The translations under genes and the position numbers were made by a program. Shown here piece by piece: positions 1 to 5,285 of a stretch of DNA of 11,868 nt (its first letter is position 1; each line of letters starts with the position of its first letter). The stretch is from Planctomycetaceae bacterium UBA4655 (GTDB lineage: Bacteria; Planctomycetota; Planctomycetia; Pirellulales; UBA1268), in assembly GCA_002405515.1 (NCBI GenBank), contig DHLZ01000094.1, positions 1 to 11,868 of the forward strand. Direction: 5' to 3'. Under the pieces are notes generated by a model, which saw only the letters and a program-made list of their open reading frames with translations, ran no database searches and had not been told where the DNA came from.

Positions 1-3
1 GAT

Positions 4-25
4 GCCCGAGGCGCAAGCCGAGAGG
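4..25 (+). repeat. CCCGAGGCGC-type intergenic repeat, plus-strand copy
   Basis: The plus strand reads GCCCGAGGCGCAAGCC followed by GAGAGG. The same 22 bp recur with one mismatch on the minus strand at 128-149, so the two copies form an inverted pair enclosing 102 bp. The core CCCGAGGCGC recurs at 136-154, 184-202, 11805-11823 and 11853-11868. From memory, GC-rich repeats with this core are scattered between genes in Pirellula/Rhodopirellula-type genomes; their function is unknown to me. Confidence 0.75.
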
Positions 26-127
26 GGCGTCAGGGTCGCACATTGAGCCTGGGGATTTGGCAAAACAGTGTCCATTCCGAGCGTTGCTGAGTGACTCGAC
101 GCCGCCTTTCTGCACATCGTCAACTCT

Positions 128-154
128 CCTCTCGGCTCGCGCCTCGGGCTTCCG
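128..154 (-). repeat. CCCGAGGCGC-type repeat, minus-strand copy
   Basis: Read on the minus strand from 154 the sequence is CGGAAGCCCGAGGCGC followed by GAGCCGAGAGG. Its last 22 bp mirror the copy at 4-25. Its first 16 bp are identical to the copy that starts 48 bp away at 202, so it is also the second member of a 48-bp spaced pair. Confidence 0.75.
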
Positions 155-202
155 TAGTGGGCACCTGTTCGCCTGCAGGGAAACTCGCGCCTCGGGCTTC
201 CG
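155..202 (-). repeat. 48-bp repeat unit (left cluster)
   Basis: Read on the minus strand from 202 the unit falls into three 16-bp blocks: CGGAAGCCCGAGGCGC, GAGTTTCCCTGCAGGC and GAACAGGTGCCCACTA. The next copy of the first block begins immediately after it at 154. The right-edge unit at 11805-11852 has an identical first block, matches the second block at 14 of 16 positions and has an unrelated third block. Confidence 0.7.
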
Positions 203-231
203 TGAAAGTCGGCGGCCCGAGTTCCCTGCAG
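173..231. repeat. Imperfect inverted repeat nested in the left repeat cluster
   Basis: The left arm (173-187) reads CTGCAGGGAAACTCG and the right arm (218-231) reads CGAGTTCCCTGCAG. They are complementary apart from one extra A in the left arm. The right arm together with GCCC at 215-218 looks like an inverted repeat-family copy that has lost about 8 bp (GCGCGAGT) from its middle. The structure could extrude as a hairpin or cruciform. It has no T-tract, so I do not call it a terminator. Confidence 0.6.
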
Positions 232-400
232 AATAGTGTCAACTACGTGATGCTCCCGGTAGTATGTCCATCGCATGTCTCCTGGGAAAAGGAATCGGGG
301 CAGGCCTTCACGGTAGCCCACGACATGCATGGATTCTTTCTCCGGCACGCCGACAGCAAGCTTCCGGCGTGGCCGATAGGTTCCACGGCTCTTCGCGGCA
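232..400. other. Non-coding stretch downstream of the methyltransferase gene
   Basis: Together with the repeats before it, this makes about 400 bp without a credible gene. The only structure I see here is a 7-bp inverted repeat, CACGCCG at 346-352 and CGGCGTG at 365-371 with a 12-nt loop, lying 35 bp beyond the stop codon of the minus-strand methyltransferase gene. It could be a weak transcription end signal, but no run of U follows it on the minus strand. Confidence 0.4.
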
Positions 401-438
401 GCCGGTCAGGCGGGCCCAGTGCTGCCGGTCAGGCGGGC
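401..438. repeat. 15-bp direct repeat over the end of the methyltransferase gene
   Basis: GCCGGTCAGGCGGGC occurs at 401-415 and again at 424-438, with a 23-bp period. The methyltransferase stop codon (tca at 406-408 on the plus strand) lies in the left copy. The right copy is inside the coding sequence in a different frame. The arrangement suggests a small tandem duplication that may have reset the C-terminus of the protein. Confidence 0.7.
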
Positions 439-1050
439 GACAGCCCGGCTCAGCCGTTGCAGCACGGTCTTGCGACGGCTTCGGCCGGCGACGCGATCCT
501 GCAGATCCTCGATCTGTCCGATGAGTTGGGCGACGCTGGAGTTCCAGGTGATGAACACGCATGAGTCGCCTGCCCGCTCATGGGCGAGGACGGTTCGCGG
601 GAAATGACGGGTGAGCACCTCCAGCCACCGAGCCGGCGGCCATACCGTGCAGTGCGCGTTTTGGCCGTCGGAAAGAATTTCCACGGCCGGCCGTGTGCAG
701 ATGCTGAAGAAAACCCGGTCGCTGAGCGAGGCGATATCGGACAGCAGATCATCCAGGTCGTCTCGAGGCACGTGCTCGAGCACGTCGGTGTTGATCACGA
801 GATCGGCCCGACGCTCGTCGAGGCGATCGATGCCGGCGATGGCGGGGTCGTAGCGGATCCAGCGGCCCGTGAAAGGCAGCATCCGTCCCAATTCACTTTG
901 GCCGCACCCGTACTCGACCACCACCTGCGGTTTGAGGTCGATCAAACACGCGTGAATCGCCGCGGAGCGGGAATGGCACGTTTGCCCGTAGGTCTTGGAT
1001 TGGTGGATCCGGGAATACTGCGCGACGAGATACGGGTTGGTGGCTGGCAT
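406..1050 (-). CDS. Class I SAM-dependent methyltransferase, substrate unknown
   Basis: This 214-residue protein has a Rossmann-type methyltransferase core. Motif I is VVVEYGCGQSEL at about residues 43-54, an acidic residue follows the second strand in IRYDPA (D68), and ADLVINTDVLEHV at 82-94 matches the motif II region of Methyltransf_11/23-type enzymes. FFSICTRPA at 114-122 is a likely strand 5. Residues 186-208 are basic and probably helical. No signal peptide or membrane segment is visible. I chose the ATG at 1050, giving an N-terminus of MPATNPYLVAQYSR. A TTG at 1116 would add 22 poorly conserved-looking residues, and a TTGACC sequence at 1135-1130 could be a -35 element near that point. 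Neither start has a clear Shine-Dalgarno sequence. The gene stands alone between repeats and transposase debris, so context does not suggest a substrate. Many relatives act on sugars, lipids or small metabolites. Confidence 0.72.
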   Translation of the reverse strand: MPATNPYLVAQYSRIHQSKTYGQTCHSRSAAIHACLIDLKPQVVVEYGCGQSELGRMLPFTGRWIRYDPAIAGIDRLDERRADLVINTDVLEHVPRDDLDDLLSDIASLSDRVFFSICTRPAVEILSDGQNAHCTVWPPARWLEVLTRHFPRTVLAHERAGDSCVFITWNSSVAQLIGQIEDLQDRVAGRSRRKTVLQRLSRAVARLTGSTGPA

Positions 1051-1203
1051 GAACGCATGCTCGACAGGTTTTTCGAGCGGTTCGGAGACGGCCCGATTTC
1101 TCGGCAGCGTAAGCAAACCACGTTGTATCGGTCAACGAAACGCCCTGAATCGGTCGCGGATCGGCTCATCCACGCGCCGCGCCCCTGGCTCGACACCCCG
1201 GCG

Positions 1204-1216
1204 GCCGCCTGGCGGC
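1204..1216. repeat. Perfect 6-bp inverted repeat beyond the IS91 relic
   Basis: GCCGCC at 1204-1209 and GGCGGC at 1211-1216 are separated by a single T, so as RNA or single-stranded DNA the innermost pairs would open to form the loop. It lies about 30 bp past the 3' end of the transposase relic. IS91-type elements carry a hairpin near the terminus downstream of the transposase gene, so this may be a remnant of that end, but a chance GC-rich palindrome is also possible. Confidence 0.35.
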
Positions 1217-1244
1217 TTTGTCGTGAACTCGCGTCCGGCTGCGC

Positions 1245-1819
1245 TCAGAGGCTGTGGATGTCGATCACAGGCAGCTCGCCGTGCAACGCTTGAAAGACGT
1301 GGCGATCGTCATCGACCTGCACCAGTTCGCCCCATTCGGTGGGCGGGAGAGACTGGCGCAGGCTCGAGTGGTTCGCCGAGATGGGGCAGCATCTTCCGGA
1401 TCGGCCCGGGCTCCGTGATGAACGCGAGGAGCCGGATGTCGCCGCCACACGCCAGGCACTCGAGGGGAAACTCCTCACCCACTCGGGCAATCAGCTTGGG
1501 CCAGGCAACCCGTGAGGTGTCGTGCGAGTGGGGATGTTCCCGGTTCCGGGCACCCTCACCCCGGGTGGACGCGGGCGATGCGACCGTCTCGGCCGCGGAT
1601 CATGGAGAGTCGCACCAGCGCGAACGGTTGCCGGGCACGGTATCGCAGCAGGTGCTCGAGACTCCGAAGACAGCTCGGCACGTCGCGGGCGATGAGCGTG
1701 ATGCGTGCGCTAAAGTCGATCGAGAATCCGCTGTCGTCCCAGGCGAGCACGGCGGTAACGGCTGGCGGACGGCGTTTTCCGGGCTTGGGCGGCGGTGGTG
1801 CCTGTCGTGAAAGGCCTGG
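1245..1819 (-). pseudogene. Decayed IS91-family transposase (C-terminal fragments in three frames)
   Basis: Three minus-strand segments join into a recognisable IS91-type transposase C-terminus. Segment one (about 1819-1558) reads PPPPKPGKRRPP, then AWDDSGFSIDFSARI, then LLRYRARQPFAL and MIRGRDGRIARV, and stops at 1556-1558. Segment two (about 1560-1309, another frame) reads HDTSRVAWPKLIARVGEEF, then the zinc-knuckle-like CLACGGDIRLLAFITEPG, then IRKMLPHLGEPLEP, ending at TGA 1311-1309. Segment three (about 1346-1245, the third frame) reads PPTEWGELVQVDDDRHVFQA and ends in VIDIHSL. From memory, intact relatives have these blocks in this order within one protein. Roughly a hundred residues between GRIARV and the HDTSR block are missing, as is everything upstream, including the zinc-binding N-terminus and most of the HUH nuclease. 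A nonfunctional product is therefore expected. The relic abuts the 3' end of leuA. Confidence 0.8.
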
Positions 1820-1826
1820 TCCGTTC

Positions 1827-1874
1827 AGCCGTCAGACCTGCTGTGGCCCAACGGCAGAGCCGTCAGACCTGCTG
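1827..1874. repeat. 17-bp direct repeat over the leuA stop codon
   Basis: AGCCGTCAGACCTGCTG occurs at 1827-1843 and 1858-1874, with a 31-bp period. The leuA stop codon (tca at 1863-1865) is inside the second copy. The first copy sits at the junction with the transposase relic and supplies an in-frame stop just upstream of the relic's readable part. It may be a local duplication made when the element inserted or was deleted. Confidence 0.75.
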
Positions 1875-3437
1875 CGGATGCAGCCTGGCCTGCGGGCCGA
1901 GGGCGACGCGGTTGATCGCCGCGAGGAAGGCCTTGGCGCTCGCCTCCAGAGAATCCGTGGAGACGCCGCGGCCGCGGTGGATCTGGCCGCCGTGCTCGAG
2001 CTCGACCGTCACCTCGGCCTGCGCGTCCTTGCCGACCGTGACGGCCTGCACGCGGAAGTCACGGCAGACGGTCGCGATGCCCGTGAGCTTCTCGATCGCC
2101 AGGAAAATCCCGTCGATCGGCCCGTCGCCGGCACTGACCTCGACAGAGCTGACCTCGACAGACTTGCCCTCGACCGACGTCTCCACGCCGGCCTGGTGCA
2201 CCCGCAGCACGACCCGCGGCGACTGGCCCGACGCGCACGAAAGCTCGTAGCCCGCGAAGGCGAACCGCTCCGGCAGTCCTGCGAACTGGTCCTCGCAGAG
2301 GGCCGCGATGTCGCCGTCGTAGATCTCCTTCTTGCGGTCGGCGAGCAGCTTGAACCGCTCGAAGAGCGTCTGGAGCTGCTCGGCCGAGAGCTGGTAGCCG
2401 AGGGCGTTGGCGCGGTCGGCGAGGGCGGCGCGGCCGCTGTGCTTGCCGAGCACGAGGTCGGTGCGGTCGAGGCCGACGTCCTCCGGCCGCATGATCTCGT
2501 AGGTCCGCCGCTCCTTGAGCATGCCGTCCTGGTGGATGCCCGCCTCGTGGGCGAAGGCGTTGCGGCCGACGATCGCCTTGTTGCGGGGCACCTGGATGCC
2601 GGTGATGTTGGCGACGAGCCGGCTCGTGGGAACGAGCCGACGGGTCTCGATCCGCGTGTCGCAGCGGTAGTGGTCGGCCCGGGTCTTCAGCGCCATCACG
2701 ACCTCCTCGAGCGAGCAGTTGCCCGCCCGCTCGCCGATGCCGTTGATCGTGCACTCGACCTGCCCCGCGCCCGCCTCGACCGCCGCGAGACTGTTGGCCA
2801 CGGCGAGGCCGAGGTCGTCGTGGCAGTGGACGCTGATCACCGCCTTGTCGATGTTGGGCACCCGGTTCACGAGGCTCGAGATCACCGAGTGCATCTGCAT
2901 CGGGGTCGCATAGCCGACGGTGTCGGGGATGTTGACCGTGGTCGTGCCGGCGGCGATGACCGCCTCGACCACCCGGCAGAGAAAATCGATCTCCGTGCGG
3001 GCGGCGTCTTCTGGGGAGAACTCGATGTCGTCGCAGTAGCCGCGGGCCCGCTCGACGCCGGCGACGGCCCGCCTCACCACCTCGTCCTCCCCCATCCGCA
3101 GCTTGAACTCCCTGTGGATCGCGCTCGTCGCGAGGAAGACGTGGATCCGGGGCCGGGCGGCCCGGGCAAGCGCCTCCCAGGCCCGGTCGATGTCGGCGTC
3201 GTTGCAGCGGGCGAGGCCGCAGACGGTCGCGTCGCGGACCGCCGCGGCGATGTCGCGGACGCTCTCGAAGTCGCCGGGCGAGGCGATCGGGAAGCCCGCC
3301 TCGATGACGTCCACTCCCAGATGAACGAGCGCCTGCGCGATCTCCATCTTCTCGGTGAGGTTCATGCTCGCGCCGGGCGACTGCTCGCCGTCGCGGAGCG
3401 TGGTGTCGAAGATGCGGATGGGGCGGGGGGTTGTCAT
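1863..3437 (-). CDS. leuA: 2-isopropylmalate synthase
   Basis: The enzyme condenses acetyl-CoA with 2-oxoisovalerate to give 2-isopropylmalate, the committed step of leucine synthesis in the cytoplasm. The 524 residues match the usual length of the bacterial long form. The DRE-TIM barrel begins with IFDTTLRDGEQSPG at residues 9-22, where D11, R15 and D16 are expected to serve metal and substrate binding. SVHCHDDLGLA at 203-213 supplies H204 and H206 as metal ligands, GIGERAGN at 233-240 carries N240, and AHEAGIHQDG at 296-305 is the flexible-arm signature. The C-terminal regulatory domain starts near residue 395 and normally mediates leucine feedback inhibition. The linker around 420-436 contains a short SVEV repeat. 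The ATG at 3437 places the conserved motif at residue 9, as expected. No strong Shine-Dalgarno sequence is visible. The gene is divergent from the RND operon, with no other leucine genes nearby in the window. Confidence 0.97.
   Translation of the reverse strand: MTTPRPIRIFDTTLRDGEQSPGASMNLTEKMEIAQALVHLGVDVIEAGFPIASPGDFESVRDIAAAVRDATVCGLARCNDADIDRAWEALARAARPRIHVFLATSAIHREFKLRMGEDEVVRRAVAGVERARGYCDDIEFSPEDAARTEIDFLCRVVEAVIAAGTTTVNIPDTVGYATPMQMHSVISSLVNRVPNIDKAVISVHCHDDLGLAVANSLAAVEAGAGQVECTINGIGERAGNCSLEEVVMALKTRADHYRCDTRIETRRLVPTSRLVANITGIQVPRNKAIVGRNAFAHEAGIHQDGMLKERRTYEIMRPEDVGLDRTDLVLGKHSGRAALADRANALGYQLSAEQLQTLFERFKLLADRKKEIYDGDIAALCEDQFAGLPERFAFAGYELSCASGQSPRVVLRVHQAGVETSVEGKSVEVSSVEVSAGDGPIDGIFLAIEKLTGIATVCRDFRVQAVTVGKDAQAEVTVELEHGGQIHRGRGVSTDSLEASAKAFLAAINRVALGPQARLHPQQV
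2134..2178. repeat. 15-bp tandem repeat, three units, inside leuA
   Basis: The plus strand has CTGACCTCGACAGAG (2134-2148), CTGACCTCGACAGAC (2149-2163) and a diverged TTGCCCTCGACCGAC (2164-2178). Being 15 bp, each unit adds five in-frame residues, which gives the SVEV-rich loop at residues 421-435 of LeuA, at a point where the regulatory domain tolerates length change. Confidence 0.8.
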
Positions 3438-3473
3438 GGGATGTCTCGGAACCCGTCATCCTAACGTGACCGG

Positions 3474-3499
3474 CCGTCCGCGACACCCTTCGCGGACGG
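3474..3499. promoter_or_regulatory. Perfect 9-bp inverted repeat in the divergent leuA / efflux intergenic region
   Basis: CCGTCCGCG (3474-3482) and CGCGGACGG (3491-3499) are exact reverse complements with an 8-nt loop. The structure lies 37 bp upstream of the leuA start codon and 69 bp upstream of the adaptor start. It could be an operator for a dimeric regulator acting on either gene or a hairpin in the leuA leader. No T-run follows on either strand, which argues against an intrinsic terminator. Confidence 0.5.
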
Positions 3500-3525
3500 A
3501 CTCCCTGGATCGAACGATTTGAAGG

Positions 3526-3531
3526 TACAAT
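3526..3531 (+). promoter_or_regulatory. Candidate -10 element for the efflux operon
   Basis: TACAAT matches five of six bases of the bacterial TATAAT consensus and would put the transcription start about 30 nt before the adaptor start codon. There is no convincing -35 hexamer at the right spacing (CCCTGG is there), so this is a weak call in an AT-poor genome where any such hexamer stands out. Confidence 0.25.
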
Positions 3532-3567
3532 CGCAGGGGTGAGCCGATTTTTGCCGGGGCCACTTCG

Positions 3568-5265
3568 ATGTCGATCGTGCCACACACTCCCCCGACGCCC
3601 GCCAAGACCGGCGTTCTCGGTTCGGGCTCGCCGTCCCCCAGAATTCGCAAGCGGGCGACGGCCGTGGGCCTGCTCGCCGCCGGCGGGCTGGCGTGGTGGT
3701 GGTTGGCGACGCACCACTTCACGGGTGGCGGGTTCACGGGTGGCGGGGGCCATGAGGAGACGGTGGCCCCCCGAGAGCGGCAGGCGAGCGGGTCGGCCGC
3801 CGCAGCCGGCGTCGATGTCGTGACGCTGCCGCGGGGCACGGGCCTCGACGAAATTACGGTCGCCCGTGTCGAGAAGCGGAAGCTCCGCGAGCATCTCACG
3901 GTGCCGGGGCGTCTCGACTACGACGCCCGCTACCGCCTCGACTATGCCTCCCCGGTCGACGGGATCGTCTCGCAGGTGTTCGTGAAGGTGAGGCAGCAGG
4001 TGGCCCGCGGCGATTCGCTGGCGGAGGTGTCGAGCCCCAACATCGGCATGGCCCGCGACGAGGTCCGCAAGCGGCAGGACGAGCTCGCGATCGAGCAGAA
4101 GGAAGCCGACTGGGCCAACGAGATCGGCGACAACGTGTCGGCCCTGCTCGACTCGCTCTCCAACAAGCCTCCGCTCGAGACGGTCGAGCGGCAGTTCGAG
4201 GATCGCGTGCTCGGCAGCTACCGCGAGAAGATCCTCGGCGCCTACTCGCGGCTGCTCTTCGTCGAGAAGGTCAATGCCAGCACGAAGCAGCTCGGTGGGG
4301 GCGGGGTGCTCTCCGGACGGATCATCGAGGAGCGAACGAGCAACCTCGAGGTGGCGAAGGCGAGCTTCACGGCCGCCTGCGAGGAGGCCAGCTTCCAGAC
4401 CCGTCAGGATCGGGCCCGGGCCAAGGCCGCGCTCGAGCAGGCCGAGCGACTCGTGCAGATCTCGAAGGAGCACCTTCGGACGCTCGTCGGCAGCAAGCTC
4501 GAGAGCGATGCCGGCGGGAAGGGGGCGGCCGAGGGTGTGACCGACCTCGAAGAAGGCGGATCCCCGGATCGAGGACGTCCGCAGGAAGGCGGCTTCAGGG
4601 CCTTGAGCGCGCTGGTGCTCCGCACCCCGTTTGACGGGCTCGTCGAGGACATCTTCGTCGCCCGGGGCGAGCGGGTGAAGGCGGGCGACCGGCTGTTCGT
4701 CGTGGCGGACACGCGGACGCTTTGGGTCCGTGCCCAGATCCATGAGCGGCAGTGGACGACCGTCGAGGTCGGCGAGGGGCAGGAGGTTCGCGTGAACGTG
4801 CCGGGCGCGGCCGACCACGACACGACGGCGCGGGTCAACCACGTCGGGGCCACCGTCGAGGCCGAGTCGAGGAGCGTGCCGCTCGTGGCCGAGCTCGAAA
4901 ACGACGACGCCCACTACAAGCCGGGCATGTTCGTCTGGGTCGACCTGCCCCAGGGGATCGAGCGGGACGTGCTCGCCGTGCCGGCCGCCGCCGTCATGCG
5001 GCACGAAGGGGAGTCGTTCGTCTTCGTGCCCGACGGCCCCGACCGCTTTCGCCGCGTGCCCGTGAAGACGGGGCTCGAAGGGGACGGCTTCATCGAGGTG
5101 AAGGGGGGGCTCGGTGCCGGCGACGAGGTCGTCTCCCGCGGGGCGTTCCTTCTCAAGAGTGAACTGCTCCTCGAGCAGGATGCGGAGCCCGCGCAGGCGA
5201 TGCCGGCGGCCGGGCAGCAGGCGACGCCGCAGGCTGGTGGGCGGTCCGAGTCGCAGGCCGGCTGA
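3568..5265 (+). CDS. RND efflux periplasmic adaptor (membrane fusion protein, CusB/CzcB-like)
   Basis: The adaptor links the inner-membrane RND pump encoded next to it to an outer-membrane channel. The 565 residues start with a cytoplasmic basic tail (RIRKR at 25-29) and one hydrophobic anchor at about 31-48 (TAVGLLAAGGLAWWWLA), followed by a Gly-rich linker. The first half of the split lipoyl domain is around 123-155 (ASPVDGIVSQVFVKVRQQV) and its second half around 349-380 (LRTPFDGLVEDIFVARGERV, then KAGDRLFVVAD). Between them is a long helical hairpin at about 157-310. Beta-barrel (380-460) and membrane-proximal (465-535) domains follow, with KPGMFVWVDLP at 451-461 typical of the family. 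The tail is low-complexity and Ala/Gln-rich. No Met- or His-rich metal-binding stretch is seen at the N-terminus. The Shine-Dalgarno sequence is weak (GGGG at 3556-3559). The pump gene follows after 20 bp. Which metal or compound is exported cannot be read from this gene. Confidence 0.92.
   Translation: MSIVPHTPPTPAKTGVLGSGSPSPRIRKRATAVGLLAAGGLAWWWLATHHFTGGGFTGGGGHEETVAPRERQASGSAAAAGVDVVTLPRGTGLDEITVARVEKRKLREHLTVPGRLDYDARYRLDYASPVDGIVSQVFVKVRQQVARGDSLAEVSSPNIGMARDEVRKRQDELAIEQKEADWANEIGDNVSALLDSLSNKPPLETVERQFEDRVLGSYREKILGAYSRLLFVEKVNASTKQLGGGGVLSGRIIEERTSNLEVAKASFTAACEEASFQTRQDRARAKAALEQAERLVQISKEHLRTLVGSKLESDAGGKGAAEGVTDLEEGGSPDRGRPQEGGFRALSALVLRTPFDGLVEDIFVARGERVKAGDRLFVVADTRTLWVRAQIHERQWTTVEVGEGQEVRVNVPGAADHDTTARVNHVGATVEAESRSVPLVAELENDDAHYKPGMFVWVDLPQGIERDVLAVPAAAVMRHEGESFVFVPDGPDRFRRVPVKTGLEGDGFIEVKGGLGAGDEVVSRGAFLLKSELLLEQDAEPAQAMPAAGQQATPQAGGRSESQAG
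3718..3747. repeat. 15-bp tandem duplication in the adaptor linker
   Basis: TTCACGGGTGGCGGG occurs twice head to tail (3718-3732 and 3733-3747), encoding FTGGG twice just after the membrane anchor of the adaptor. Its 15-bp unit length keeps the frame, as in the leuA repeat. Confidence 0.85.
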
Positions 5266-5275
5266 CAAGATCCAC

Positions 5276-5280
5276 GGAGA
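5276..5280 (+). promoter_or_regulatory. Ribosome binding site supporting the GTG start of the RND pump
   Basis: GGAGA ends 5 nt before the GTG at 5286. It is one of the clearest Shine-Dalgarno matches in the window and settles the choice of the GTG start. Confidence 0.65.
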
Positions 5281-5285
5281 GAGCA

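Noticed and set aside
1..117. Minus-strand open frame starting at 117 with GGAG 7 nt upstream and running off the left edge
   Set aside because: The start signal is decent, but the 39 visible codons translate repeat sequence and resemble no protein. It would need sequence to the left to judge.
91..564. 157-codon plus-strand open frame in the left repeat cluster
   Set aside because: It translates the repeat twice (LAPRASV) and then runs antisense into the methyltransferase gene. No ribosome binding site or domain is visible.
580..1293. Plus-strand open frame opposite the methyltransferase, and the one overlapping it from 995 to 1810
   Set aside because: No domain is visible. The minus strand carries methyltransferase motifs and IS91 transposase blocks in the same interval.
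1512..3464. 650-codon plus-strand open frame opposite leuA
   Set aside because: It is the shadow of leuA codon bias, with a repetitive Asp/Arg/Val composition. leuA on the other strand is unmistakable.
3474..3499. Intrinsic terminator at the divergent palindrome
   Set aside because: No T-run follows on either strand, and it lies between two divergent starts, where a terminator is not expected.
2059..5268. 1069-codon open frame on the minus strand across the adaptor and part of leuA
   Set aside because: It is antisense to the adaptor and in a wrong frame of leuA. It spans two real genes and the promoter region between them, and has no domain.
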